In this document: positions 34,820 through 48,126 of the stretch, piece after piece
Layout: each line of letters opens with the position of its first letter
Numbering within the stretch: position 1 is the stretch's first letter
Source of the DNA: Lamellibrachia columna
Taxonomy: Eukaryota; Annelida; Polychaeta; Sabellida; Siboglinidae
Direction of reading: 5' to 3'
NCBI GenBank assembly: GCA_963662155.1
Contig: OY759263.1
Span: forward strand, 41,555,584-41,619,583
DNA: 64,000 bases
Translations under genes and position numbers: made by a program
The notes under the pieces: generated by a model
Seen by the model: the letters and a program-made list of their open reading frames with translations, nothing else
Told to the model about the DNA's origin: nothing
Database searches by the model: none

Positions 34820-35220
34820 CACACAGTCTGATAGTCTTTAACGCAAAATCGTGTTATATCACATAAACTATATATATTTTAACATATTGACCCCCAATAG
34901 TGTTTTAACATTGTGTTAACATTTTAGTAACCCATGTTGACAAAATAGTTTGTAAACACCATAGACCATATCCTCAGTGAACCACAATTTTAAATGTAAT
35001 CTGACCGTTGTATGTTTATAAATATCGACCTTCTCATGCCGCATGTAATTTAAATGTAAACATGATACTCGCATATAAACAGTCAAATTAAACTGATAAA
35101 GGTCAAATTACATGAACAAATGCGGTTCATTATAACATATTTGGGCGGTCCAGATGTTAGAATTGAAGTGGCTTAACCTATTTAACGTGACTGTACGAGA
35201 AAACATTATCGGACTGTGTG
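34820..35220. mobile_element. about 400-bp MITE with CACACAGTCYGATA ends
   Basis: The left end CACACAGTCTGATA (34820) and the right end TATCGGACTGTGTG (to 35220) are inverted copies with one mismatch. Further inside, ACATATTGACCCCC and GGGCGGTCCAGATGTTAG extend the imperfect inverted repeat. Related partial copies occur at 1255-1400, 29740-30025, 37500-37600 and 53340-53600. No coding capacity. Confidence 0.72.
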
Positions 35221-35645
35221 TCTTTAAAGTGCGTAGGGGAGACCGGAGCTAATTGTGTACAGGGGCAAGTTGTTAGAGAGTCGTTTTACGAATACATAGA
35301 ACGCATATGGAGTCACCATCGACAGTAGTTGGTTGAATGTCCACCAGCAGACACACTGTCCAAAATCGGGAGTTAAGAAGACGAAATTAACGAGGTGTTG
35401 ACTCTACTTTTTGACTACAAAAACATTGTTTGTTTGGGCAAGTTGTTACAATTGTACTGGGGTAAGTTGTTACAATTGTAACTTGGGTAAGTTGTTACAA
35501 CTGTAACAACTCTCGGGAGTCACACCGATGATTCAGCGAGTTGTGTCCTGACGATGGCTGAAAGAGAAAGAAAGACGTGTGTACGCTTTGTTTCACATGT
35601 AAAGCCTAGCGCGCCGGTTTATAAACAGTACTGTAAATGCATTAA

Positions 35646-35781
35646 TATGTTTAAAAACAAAATTGACAAATATCTCAGAAGGGCGTGTAACACATAAATA
35701 AAAAATTGTTGGACTCTCGATAAGCCAATGGCTTCCTTGTCTACTTACCATATGGGTGTTTTGCCTGGGATGGCAAATTAA
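35646..35781 (+). mobile_element. LINE 3' tail copy
   Basis: Begins ATGTTTAAAAACAAAATTGA (MFKNKIDKYLRRA) and contains GTTGGACTCTCGATAAGCCA. It is closely similar to 49979-50110. The MFKNKxDKYxRRAGY block is the C-terminus of many LINE RTs, followed here by a shared 3' UTR. Confidence 0.72.
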
Positions 35782-35809
35782 ATCTTGTTACATATTTATG
35801 GCATAGCCG

Positions 35810-36112
<303 letters not shown>

Positions 36113-36609
36113 TTATATATCATTGAAATGTGGATGTCAGTGCGTGTGTGCGTATGCGCGTGCTTGCGTGTTTGCGTGCTTGCGTGCGTGTGTGTATCAT
36201 ATTCTATTCAATACTTGACATTCAATTCACAATTGTTTGCTATGTAACAATTCGGGGAATGTGTCCTCTTTGATAACTAAAAATGAGGAAAAACTAAATC
36301 AAATCTAATTAATGTAATAACAGTAAAATGTAAGAGTGACACGTGATCCACGCGTTCCTTGCTGTAACAACGTGTCCCGTATGATGTAACAACTTGCCCC
36401 GCTTACGGGGCTACTTGTTACAGTCGACCGTTCCTGGGAAACTTCACATATATACCTAGCTATAATATGGAATGTCATTTGTACATTTTATTAATACAAA
36501 TAATAAATAAAATGTATGCTTTGACAGAAATAATGCATCTAACATACTTTGTACAAAAAAGTTACTTTAACTGAACATTGTACCAATTAACCCCGGTCTC
36601 CCCATATGT

Positions 36610-38960
36610 GTTGTGTAATATATTATACAATACCATGCAATGCAATACAGTTCAATACAATATATTACAATATAATACAATACGATACAACAAAGACACT
36701 TCTGTTGCGCTAAGAGAATCGGGAAACCCAATTTCAACAACCTACCGAAAGAAAAGGATTAGTCAGTTAGCAATTACAGTCGTAAACAGTAAATTATGTC
36801 ATGCACTACTACTGAATGGTGCGTCATACTAATTATGGCTAGAAGCGTGGGCATTTCGGCGGTGATTAAACATCCACATGCGTAATAACAAATATTTACG
36901 ACCATATCTGTAAATATTTACCGAGGTCCCATTCTCGACAGGATGAAAGAAATTGCGCTACATTGGATGTTGACGCCATTTGAACAGCACTTCAACGATG
37001 AATCACCACACCCACTATTACTCCAGTCCCAGGCCACACCTAGTCCGTGAGCCTTTAGTTTAAGGCGTAGTCTTTGGTGTTCCGTCAAGTCATCCACGAT
37101 GAGCTGTTACTTCTCTGATCTCGCCCATCGTCAACTGTATTGTATCTTTGATCTCATCCGTCTCACTCCATTTGCATTCACTTGTTCCGATTATTATTTA
37201 TTATGAACTTGTCCAGGCTGCCGCCTTCTGCGCGCACGACGCCACCCGAAACAAGACAGCAGATTCTGTTTCTAAATTAGTTATTGTGGTTGGAGGACCT
37301 GAGCCATCTGATTGGCTTCTTCAATGACGGACTTGTTTTGTTCTCCTGGATTCGCAGCATTCTCCCCCAGCACTACATTTCGAAGATGTCGGTTCGTTTC
37401 CTTTTCCCTCTGTTTGATCGTCCACGGGTCGCACGCATACACGCATTATGACCGTAGTCTGTTTAATTAGATCGACCGTGTTATTTTGCTATGTAAAAGT
37501 TATATTATTTATATATTCAAACATATAAAGGTCAAATTATGTTAAAACAAATTGTGGTACATTTGGGCGGTCAATATGTCAGAATAGATATAGTTTGTAC
37601 TGCATATGAAATGTTTTTACCTTTAAACGTCATGCCACGTAGACAGGAGAAACAAAATGATAAACAAAACAACCTTCTCTTAATCCGTTGCAAATCTGTT
37701 TTTCAACAAGAAAATAGTTCTCGTGTTGTAATTATGCGCTATTTTCTACCTGCCTAGTCACGGTGTTATTGATGTTGCTAGTCAGCATAATGCGCCGCAC
37801 GTTCTTTGTCGTCGGTTTAGTGAGGACAAGTACTCAAATATGGCAAGCTGCCAAGTTTTCGTATTCGCACGGTAACAATACGATATGGCTGTAGTGATAC
37901 TAATTAGGGACAAATACGCTGTTTGTTCATGACACGAGAATGTTACCAGCCAGATAACGTCACGAGTGTCGGAGGCAAGAGTGATGTTATAGGTCTATGG
38001 CTGGTGACACTCGAGTGACTTCAACAAACTCTATGTTATTCCAGTTATGTAACGACAAAGTAACACTTCAGCATACTTGTCCACTTCCTACATTTGTAAA
38101 TATGCTGTGTCTCTGCCCTCGCGCGTACTCGGTCGCGTTCAAAATGATTCAAACGTCAGACGGATTCTCAGAACGAGGCAGCCGTGTGTTGTCTGGGTTG
38201 ATATATCATGGTAAAATGCTCTAGACCAATCAGGTAGTCTCTTATTACCGTAATATGTGCAATCAGATTATGCATGGCTACCTCGTTCTGAGAATCTTAT
38301 GTTAAGCATACGTTTGTGGACGTCGAGTGGATATCAACATGGCTGGCCGTTGTATAATTAATAACAACAATAATCATAATAATGATACGATATAAAGGCC
38401 CATAGCATGGGTGAATGGGGGTTGAAGGAGGTTTGAGGGGGTCAAATAGCGGGAGATCTCCCCCACCCCACCTTGGAGATTTTCAATGAGGTTTAAATAT
38501 TTATTTCCAGTTGTGGTGCCGCCAACGCATTGTCCGTCATTTTATTTTACATTGGAAGGGTCACTGAGAATGTTGAATGTTCTGTAGAACAGTTCGGCCT
38601 TCCCAAAAACAGATGCTCATCTACGTCTTCAGAAACGTTTCAAGGAATGTTGGCCGAATGGACAGCGTCCATCTCGGTCGGCGTCGATGATTGGGTAGGC
38701 CTATAATAAATCGTGACATAGGGTAACATTGATTATTATTTAAGCGTCCAGCCATAGGGAGACCAACGGTGTTCTGGTGTCCCTGCAGACGGATGCGTCA
38801 CCAAACTCGGGGCTGTTGTTATCTTCTGCGAGGAGGAGCGGAAACGTCGTCGAAAAAGAAGTAAAGACGAAAGCCACGGCGTTCTGCGAGGACATGTCAC
38901 TGCAAGCAGAGATGAGGCGAGAGCGGCTTTAGATCATCCACCCACTCCACGGGGAGATGA
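36610..38960. other. no gene recognised
   Basis: Contains a partial MITE-family copy near 37500-37600 (AAATTGTGGTACATTTGGGC). No other support for features. Confidence 0.4.
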
Positions 38961-38979
38961 GAAATATAACTAGTCACAC

Positions 38980-39032
38980 GATGGAGGTGAACGACAAGTT
39001 CGGGTTTCTAAAGAAGTTGGAATGATCGACCG

Positions 39033-39118
<86 letters not shown>

Positions 39119-39930
39119 CCAATCGTCAACTTTATAAGGTGCCATTCCAACAGCCGCTGAAGGAACGTAGGGAAATCCGGAGCTACGAAACTCAAACAGG
39201 AGAGACGACGGGCAGCAGGAAGCGCTTGCTTTCCTTCAGTGGGTGGTGACATGGGGACGCGAGACATCGTTCCCGAACTTACTCGTGACGCTCAGGACAT
39301 TCCGCACCACGTGCGCGAGGGTGGGACAAGATTTATTTAGTAGTTGGGGGTTCCTGTTTATCGAGCGAGAATTTACCAATGTAACTAACTTCGACTGTAC
39401 TTTCTCTTTTCTCTGCCACGTCCCTGTATATAATATATATTAGTTTGGCAGACACCGCAATAATAGGGTTGGCGAATGGATACATCCTATTTTCCATATT
39501 TACAGTATACTGCTGTAATTATAATTGCTAATGTTGTTAGTGCGTCTGTTGGTACTGACTTGTTTATAAAGCCTTCAAAGCTCGAACCAAACCTACGGGC
39601 TGTATATTTTTTAATGTGTGTAGATTATTTATAAAATAAAATGTTAGGTAAATTACAGCTGATGATGTTAAAAAAAATGTGTTATGTGAATTGTTTCAAT
39701 ATAAGTCAAGTTTGGATCTGTTTCATATGCATTGCATACGCTCACAAAATGTTCCTCATAACTGAGGAGTTGACTGAGAGTCCCGGATGTTTGCAAGAGG
39801 CAGGGCAAACATCCGGGTTCCGTCACAATGCGAAGTGCTTTTTGCAACAAGGCCGTTGTGAGAGTGATACAAGGTGGTGCCTCCTCACGGAGCCTTGTTA
39901 ATCGATGCTAATCTGTCCTCGGTTTTGATC
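38980..39930 (+). repeat. dispersed repeat, copy A
   Basis: Shares several blocks with 49777-51026 in the same order: GAACGACAAGTTCGG, CAAACAGGAGAnACGACGGG, TTTACCAATGT...ACTTCGACT, GTAAGGTAAATTA-like sequence, and a final roughly 150 bp ending GGTTTTGATC. An (AATC)n expansion interrupts it at 39036-39120. Confidence 0.8.
39036..39120. repeat. (AATC)n microsatellite, about 21 units
   Basis: A pure CAAT tetranucleotide tract within copy A of the dispersed repeat. Confidence 0.97.
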
Positions 39931-40499
39931 AAACATACTTTAGTCCAAGAGTTTTAGGAAAAAATAACATGAAACCTAAAAGTTCAATACAAAAAGCTGA
40001 GCTGTCATCCCCTCGCAGAACTTGGGCAGTATGTCTGTGAGGAGGACGTGTGCAGCTATTGGACAGGTCATCATAGGTGTGTGCCGCCCAAGATCGTACA
40101 TTTCTCCCACTTTACTTGCTTTGGCAATATTTATCCACAAGAAGTACAGCTTCAGTCATTATCAATTACAACAAGATTCCGAAGTACTACAAATAGCTGG
40201 CCACATCGGGGTTGAAATATGTGGTGTTGAATCCCTCACTCGCTCCACTCACTTCTCTTCCTGAAACTCTTTGTAAGCTGAAGATGAGCGGCGTCAACAT
40301 GGAAACTTGTGGATGGTTGGATTCTACCTCAATTTCCATTCTAATCCATCCTGTGCTGACCTCCTGCCGATAGCCAACACCACTGGAGAGTATGAGAAGG
40401 CCAGCATTATGCCGCTCTCCTTTAGTAATCGCGATCGAACACAATATTCTCAGTAAGGTGCTACGCCAAGAAGGAGAGTGACCGTCTGTGACAGAAGTG

Positions 40500-42100
40500 T
40501 AAATTCGTCACGTTTGAGCAGTCACTCTACATCAAGGCAGCTGATATAGTGCTCTCGTCTCCACAACTTGAAGGCGTCATCTTGAGGCTTTCATGTTGTG
40601 ATGACCTACATGGGTTCAGTAGGCTACGTGATGTCAGGTGCTGACACTGACGCCTGCTGTGGGACGGTCTACACTGGAAACTCATACATACGAAGACATG
40701 CCACATACGAAGACATGCCACGCGTACTCGCGGGCTAATGGGGCTCTTTTGTTCACGACTGCATGGTCTCCGGGTGCTCTGAAAAGAGTCGACACTAATC
40801 ACCTCAAGATGCTTGCACGACCACGCTGTATTGACAGTTGATTTCCTTCGGTACATATGTCCAACTGCTGCTGGATGAGGCTGCTGGGAGGAGCAGGACC
40901 ACCATGCCGTATGTGAATCGATTCGTTCGACGTTCGACGTTCGACCTGAATCTATGTGCTTCTCTAAAAGGCACACCGAGGTATTTAGATTTCTTCGCTG
41001 CTCATCCACCATTCCCACCTGACCATGATAATCTCATCGACACATGAAGGTCCACTGTGATGATACTTTCGAAGTTGGAAGAGCTGCAGCAGCAAAACTG
41101 GTCAGGGTGTTATTCACATACACCAAGAGGAAGAGAGGTGACTGGGTTATCAACGTGGCTGAACAGGCTCAGGAGCATACCTTACTGTTCGATGCCACCA
41201 AGAAGCCACTACTACATCAGCACAGCTTTCTCAGGAGCCCAAGTTACCTAACCAACAAGGCACGCTTCATCTCAATCATTGCACAATGTCTTGCAAATGA
41301 TTCTGTCCAATGCAAGCAGCCTGAGAGAGGCTGATTGTCTCAACAGCCTTGGATGTTTCCAACCCAGTGCTTGTTGTCTTCACCGACACCGAAATTCTGG
41401 TAATGCTGGCGAACCAGGCGAGTTGCACACACACAACGGTGAATACATGGAGCGGGGTCTGTGTCAACGTTCTTGACATCCTGGAGAAGATCGCAGCTTT
41501 TAAGACCTACCTGCTGCCCAACCATGCTGTTTCTGGGTGTGACAGTATATCAGTGCTCTTCGGCAATGGTAAGAAAACCGTGCTGCATAAAGTGAAGGAG
41601 AGTTTCGGGAACAACAGCTACATTGAAGCTTTCATCAACATTGACAACAAAAAGGAAGAGATCGCGGCAGCTGGATAAAGATCCTTGATCACGCTGTACT
41701 GGGGGCACCAGAGGACTGCACTGAATGCCCTGACATGTGAGCTCTACGGGTGGGCCATCGGAAAGTGTAAACTGTCTTCAGAATTCAACTGGAAGACACT
41801 GCTCCCGACTATTGCATTCCTTCCGCATATACTACACTCACACTGTGAAGCAATGGAGTGTAAACAACCTGAGTCCCACTAGACGATGGCCAACTTGGTC
41901 CTGTGGCAAGGGACAACACCCCCCAAGCCATAGACAAACTCCTCCGCATGGTTCCTTGTGGTTGTAAGGGCCAGTGTGGGAAGGCATTTGGATGCATAGA
42001 GACGGGGCTGTACTGCACTATTCTCTGCTCATCCTGCAGTGGACAATCCAACAGATGCACAAAAGATGAATCTGCTAAAGCCTATATACGGTTGGGTTGA
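40500..42100 (+). pseudogene. decayed multi-exon or frameshifted gene of a repeated invertebrate family, Cys-rich C-terminus
   Basis: Successive plus frames can be read as one protein. A DLHGFSRLRDVR region comes first, then KHCDDTFEVGRAAAAK-like sequence (EVGRAAAAKLVRVLFTYTKR), TNKARFISIIAQCL, SNASSLREADCL, then VLVVFTDTEILVMLANQA and LLPNHAVSGCDSISVLFGNG, with a final CGCKGQCGKAFGC block carrying about ten cysteines. The DTD and HAxSGCDSxSxxFGxGK motifs recur in a large uncharacterised invertebrate family with a nuclease-like (PIN/XPG-type) look and a C-terminal CxC-like cluster. The family call is from memory of such motifs. At least five frame changes make it a pseudogene. Confidence 0.55.
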
Positions 42101-42540
42101 TGATAAAGCGTTAAGCAACTGGTGTCGAGTACGCAGTAATGTGAATGTTTTGACAGCATAGCATCTTGTTGAGGTACGTTGTCAATATTAGTACGTAACG
42201 CTGAATTGAATGTTATGCTGTTCACTGTCGTAAGTAATAAAACGATGGGAATAATATTTATTCGCTTTTTCCCTGATTAGAGTAAAAAATTGAATAAATG
42301 CGTGTTCTGATGCATCTAGAATGTTTCAGTGGTATTACTATTAGTTGGGTAGACCACCCTAGGCACCAACTAGCATAAGTGGTTCAGAAGTTATGTAGTT
42401 AATCAAACGGTTGCCGCCATCTTGGGCGCCATCTTGAAATTTGCGTTTAGCTCAAGGCGGATTCATGGGGATTTGTTTTACCTAAGACTCCTGGATTACT
42501 TTGATCTGCGTAAAAAAGTAACAGTAGTGTGAGCTGATGG

Positions 42541-44226
42541 GTTATTGCTACAATGGTATATGTGGAATGGGTCGACCACAGAGACCACACACTCCGTGAC
42601 GGCGGAGTTCTCATCGCTGTGTCGGACCAGCTCATCTGTACTGAAGATCCCGGCCTCTCTAGACTAGACTGCGAGATCATCTGGGTCAGAGTGAAGAGCA
42701 AGGGCAGGAAGGGTCTCCTTGTAGGAGCGTACTACAGGCCCCATGTCGAAGACGAAGCCAGCCTGCGGGCCTTCACACGGTCTGCGAAACAAGGAACTCC
42801 CCACCCTCAATTGCACCACCTCTTTATGGATACAATCCGTGATCTGGGACTGAACCAGGTTGTTCACAAGCCCACAAGGGAGAACAACACATTGGACATC
42901 ATCTGCACAAATTGCCCCAAGATGATTGTCTACATTGTCTACGCTGAGCTGCAGCTCAACCCCATTAGAGTCCGCCAAGTGCAACAACGCATTGCTTGTT
43001 ACAACCATGCTGACTGGGACAGCATGAGGACAGCTACAACTGAACTCACAGCTCCCATCCTTTCTACATATACAGAAGACTCCAGTATAGAAGAGATCTG
43101 GACAGAATGGAACCATGGCCTGATCGAACTGGTGCAACAGCACATACCCCACAGGACAACAGGACCGAAACGCGACCTTCCATGGGTGGACTACGAACTG
43201 AATAGGTTTATTCGCAGAAGGGATAGGATCCACAAGAAGTGGAAGAAGACTGGCAGAAAAAAATTGTACAATGTAATCCGGGCACTCCAGCGACAAATCC
43301 AGGGCAGAATGACGACGACAGTACAGAAGGAACCCCAGATCAACCACAATCCATCAACAAGTTTAAACGCGTGAAGTCTGATAACCCAGGAGTTGTCCCA
43401 CTGAAAAAAAAGGCAGGCGGATCACGGATGATGCAAAGAAAGCTTAGGTACTGAACCGACAGTTTCAGTCAGCTTTCAATACAAAGGAACAGTCTACTGA
43501 AGAGGAATTTGTCACAAGGTGCCCAATGCCTCAGCTTGACCCCAATGAGCCCCTGTGTGAAAACACCAACATTACTGTCAGCGGAATTGAGAAACTCCTG
43601 AAGCAACTCAACCCAACTAAAGCCAGTGGGCCCGAAGATATCAGCCCTCGAGTTCTCAAGGAAGTTGCAACAGAGATCGTCCCATCACTAACCCTGATTT
43701 ATAAAGCCTCCCTGAAGTCTGGCATTGTACCCAAGGACCGGAAAGCTGCCCAAGTCGCACCTGTGTTAAAGAAAGGGGAAAGCCACAAGCCTAACATTTA
43801 TCGGCCCATCTCCCTCACCAGCATCCATTGCAAGCTTATGGGATACGTGGAGGAACACCAGATCCTTTGCCCGGCTTTCGCCGAGGCAGATCCTGCGAGT
43901 CCCAGTTGCTGGGGTTCGTGGACGAAGTGTCTGAAGTGCTCCACAAAGGATGCCAAGAAGATGTGTTAATCCTGGACTTCTCCAAAGAAGTCGACAAAGT
44001 GAGCCTTAGCCTCCTTGTTCATAAATTCCGGCAATACGGCATTTCTGGAAGGGTCGACCGATGGATTGAGAACTTTTTCTTCGACAGAAAACAGGCAGTC
44101 AACGTAAATGGAGCAAGATGGGTGAGATGGGACTACAGAGAACAACTGCATTGGTCAACCTTAGAACAGCAGAGAAAGAAAGACCGCCTCGCCACTTTCT
44201 ACAAGTTCCACTTGCAACAGCTCTGA
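42541..44226 (+). pseudogene. CR1-like LINE: endonuclease and reverse transcriptase remnant
   Basis: The first frame (42553-43374) holds the C-terminal half of an APE-type endonuclease (GGVLIAVSDQLICTEDPG, IIWVRVKSKGRKGLLVGAYY) and the EN-RT linker. A second frame (43526-43969) begins the RT (LLKQLNPTKASGPEDISPRV, KGESHKPNIYRPISLTSI), and a third (43828-44226) continues it (GFRRGRSCESQLLGFVDEV, LILDFSKEVDKVSLSLLVHK). The endonuclease GDxN block is missing between SLRAFTRSAK and HPQLHHLFMD. The RT stops before the YxDD motif. It is dead by deletion, frameshift and truncation. Confidence 0.88.
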
Positions 44227-44329
44227 CATGGCATGCACACCATTTTGCGCATACCAGGGTGGACAGGCCTGCCAAAATGAGAGCGGCAAGTACGTCCTAC
44301 ATGATGAAGATGAAGAGGACTGATGCTTA

Positions 44330-45290
44330 GAAAGGTAAGAATTTCAGGAAATGCTGATCTTATGTAATTCTCCTCATATGATAACACATGACAAATTTAT
44401 TTTATCATGTTCTTATGTTTTTTGTTCGCGGAACATGAAATATAGTTGTTTTGCATAGTCGACAACCATTTGTAGCATACTTATGGTTGCCATCTTGTTT
44501 TCATTACATTTTTTTATATCAATTATGGTGGAATCGAACTCCTCGTGTCTGGAAACATATAACATAACATTTCAATCATGTCTGTATCTTGTCTGGTTGC
44601 GAAGATATGATCAAAAGTTGATTTTGGCGGCCATTTTTGATTTTTTTCATTTTTCTCAAAATGCTCAAGGGTGAGAACTCCACACCCCTGGATGTCATTA
44701 TATACATGCTAGAGATGAATAATCAACAAAGTAAAAAACTATATCAGGCTTAAAGGGGTTACCCCCCTCGGCTGCTGGACTAAATGGATGGTGCCTGCCT
44801 AACATAAAGAAGAACAGTGGCGCCACGCAGCATACCATGTGAAATGGTTAGTGGCGCTACTAGTGGGCGTTTGTTGGTCGACGCGTCATTGAGCTTTCAA
44901 CAGTATTAAGTTAGTTATTCAGTGAAATTTTATGGATAATTCCCACAACATCGGCACGTAAACGAGGTAATCGTATTGCCTGTATAATGTAAACTCTTTA
45001 CAGTTTTAGAGACGTGCAATTCATAAACGTTTCTGATTTATATAAAAAAACAAAACATAAGTTTTAAAATATAAAAACGTTCAAATTTTCAATATGTTAA
45101 AACAGTTGTATAATATTAATAATAAATAATAAAATATATAGACGGATGCAAAATCACCATTGTACATAATAAGGTGCTCGTACCCATCTAGGCCATATGA
45201 GTCCATTAACAAAATAAATTATTTATTCAATTGGGCGATGAGTTAAAAAATAAAAACAAATTACCCAAAGTTGGGAACAATAAATTATAC
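44330..45290. other. no gene recognised
   Basis: AT-rich. Nothing supported. Confidence 0.4.
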
Positions 45291-45299
45291 AAAAAATAA

Positions 45300-46100
45300 A
45301 TGTTTTTCATTGTCAAAACTTATGTAATGAAGTCTTTAGAAGAACAATACATCTCCACAGCCACAGGGAATCAGTTGCAATCATCAGATGCAGCACCAGA
45401 AGACGCCCGATGCACTTCAGCAGACATCAAGCAAAAGAGATTGTCTTCAAACGGTGGACATTTTGCTTCAATTTGTCTGGTGAAACAGAGTTCTGATGAT
45501 GGTACATTCTCTGATGACTGCCAAGTTTTACAATATAATTGTATTCAGCATGAACTTATGAAGGTGAACTAGAAGCATAAAAGCAATAGTTACATAATTT
45601 GTCAGAATAAGTAATGTGCAGACACGCCTTCATATGTATGAGATGCATATTCAGTGCACTGTAGTTTTGGTTGCAGTAGTACTATCTTCCTTAGATTGTT
45701 AGAGAAGCAGGTTTGTCATTTACAAACATATGCTATGTGTATATAGTTTATTAATTGTACTTTTTATAGATATTGAGGTTTTTACGTCCACAGATCTACT
45801 ACGCAATAAAGAATAGTTGATATTTCAACGGATACTTACTAATGAGTAAAATACTTTGGGTTGCTAGTATATATTTTAAGTTTCAAAAACATTGTTCTGA
45901 TCTTCACAATGGTTTGACAAAAATGAAGTCAGAAGACCACCCAACAGAAATACATTTACAAGATGGATGCCTTCCGTTCATAGAGATGTGTCACCAAAAA
46001 AACCTAAGACCAATATATTACTGTGAGCCGCACATACAAGTGAAATCAGAGAAGGTTCAGCCTGATGAATGTAACAACAATATTGGCTAGACCAGAAAGT
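45300..46100 (+). pseudogene. possible 5' part of the zinc-finger gene
   Basis: Frames at 45300-45572 and 45842-46090 read as acidic, Ser/Gln-rich protein (SADIKQKRLSSNGGHF; KMKSEDHPTEIHLQDGCLPF) typical of the non-finger N-terminus of C2H2 proteins. The link to the finger array is by position and strand only. Confidence 0.35.
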
Positions 46101-46105
46101 GGGTA

Positions 46106-47078
46106 GTGTGTGGGGGAAGTTTGTTGAAAAAGGTCTTCATAGTGGAACACACAGACTGGCCTGTAGAAACATCACAGGCTTCCAATGAGAACATTGATCA
46201 AACAGAACAACACTACAATGAGATTACCTCCGAAGCCAGTGTAACGCACACGAAAATCAAACCATGCCTTAGCACTGTATGCACAAAGCAATTCATTCGA
46301 TCCAGTCACCCTAATGGTCGTGACAAAATTCACAAACTCCAGAAACCTTGAGATTCATAAAATTCTTCATAGACATTTGAAGCCACACGCTTGTGCCACA
46401 TGTGGAAAATCATTCACATCGTCCAGTAGCCTTCACACTCATGAAAAGATACAAAGAAATGTGAAGTTATACACTTGTTCTACTTGTGGAAAGTCATTTG
46501 CAACTAATAGTTACCTTAAGAGCCATGAACGAATTCACACAGGTGTTAAGCCTTACATTTGTTCTACATGTGGAAAGTCATTCACACAGTCTGGCCAGGG
46601 TAAGGTTCGTGAACGAATTCACACTGGTGTGAAGCCTTACATTTGTTCTACATGTCAAAAGTCATTCACAACATCTGATCAGCTTAAGGTTCATGAAAAC
46701 ATTCATTCAGGTGTGAAGCCGTACATTTCTTCTACATGTGGAAAATCATTTACAATTTCAAATTACCTTAGGATTCATGAACGAATTCCCACAGGTGTGC
46801 CACATGTGGGAAATCCTTCTCAGACTCGGGTTCCCATTATAAACATAGACAAATGCACACAGGTTTGAGGCCGCACACTTATGCCACATGTGGAAAGTCA
46901 TTCGCACCACTCAGAGACTGTAAAAATCATCAACAGATTCACACAGGTGTGAAGGCTTACATTTGTTCTACATGTCAAAATTCATTCACAACATCTGGTC
47001 AGCTTAAGACTCATGAAAAGATTCACACATATGTGAAGCAGCAGATTTGTCCTACATGTAAAACGTCATTCACATAGT
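46106..47078 (+). pseudogene. C2H2 zinc-finger array, degenerating
   Basis: Roughly eight to nine fingers with TGVKPYICSTCGKSF-type linkers, split over three frames (46106-46351, 46314-46868, 46853-47077). Several fingers are damaged. One has a zinc Cys replaced (YISSTCGKSF), one has a His replaced by Arg (GQGKVRERIH), one linker reads ERIPTG, and a frameshift near 46795 breaks the array. A final stop at 47075 precedes another half-finger. C2H2 arrays bind DNA in the nucleus, but this copy is unlikely to work as it stands. Confidence 0.8.
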
Positions 47079-47186
47079 ATTTTCCCTTAAGGCTCATGAA
47101 CGAACTCACACCGGTGAAAAACCATACATTTATTCCACATGTACACAGTCATTCATAACGTCAACTCGCGTGTGTGAGAGCTACGT

Positions 47187-47188
47187 AT

Positions 47189-47267
<79 letters not shown>
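47187..47267. repeat. (TA)n microsatellite
   Basis: About 40 TA units directly after the zinc-finger remnant. Confidence 0.95.
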
Positions 47268-47269
<2 letters not shown>

Positions 47270-47271
<2 letters not shown>

Positions 47272-47980
47272 CTTAGACCGCGTTTGCGGGAAAATTTACA
47301 ATCTTCTCCCGTCAGTCATTTGGGGCATATCCACATAGGCGTGTGCAAATATGCCCCAGTGCATAAGTTTATTTACATAACGTGACGGCAGTCACTTGTG
47401 ATATATGACTCACGCCATTTTGAAATAATTACAGGTTCACCATATAAAAAAGACTACTGAGGAAAGCAAATAAGCTATTACAAAACATACATGTCATCTC
47501 TCCGTCATTTTGACATAGTTAATAAATCTTCGTCCCGGAGAAAAAATCTCCGTCATTTGATGTTCAACGGACAAAAACTTGCGAAGAAAATGTTTAGCAA
47601 TTTCCTTTTATTATTCGCGAATAGTGCTTATCCGTAATGTCATTCGATGACAAACACCGGCTCTGACGTCTCCAGTTGTCATACTCCAATCAGTGAAGAA
47701 CAAGAAGAGTTGAGACTGAGGCGAGCAGGCCGTGCAATGCTGGTAGACAGAGGCACCGTCCGTGAGAACGTGCGCGCTGATATAACTAACACACCCGACC
47801 AATATTGGATGAGGACAATGTATATGTCGTTCGTGGATCACTTGCTCCAGAACATACGTCAATTAGTAGCTCAGAATCACTAAGTGGCCCAATACCTCAC
47901 ACCACGAAAGCGAGTGAATCTGACACTAGATTGTCCAGCTGTATGAGGTGGTCCAAGACGACATGTCATGTGACCTGCGC

Positions 47981-48042
<62 letters not shown>

Positions 48043-48070
48043 TGCGTGCGTGCGTGCGTGCGTGGGTGGG

Positions 48071-48126
<56 letters not shown>

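Noticed and set aside
40527..41018. 163-codon minus frame
   Set aside because: Lies opposite the plus-strand pseudogene blocks, with no homology of its own.
42664..43347. 227-codon minus frame
   Set aside because: Antisense shadow of the LINE endonuclease frame.
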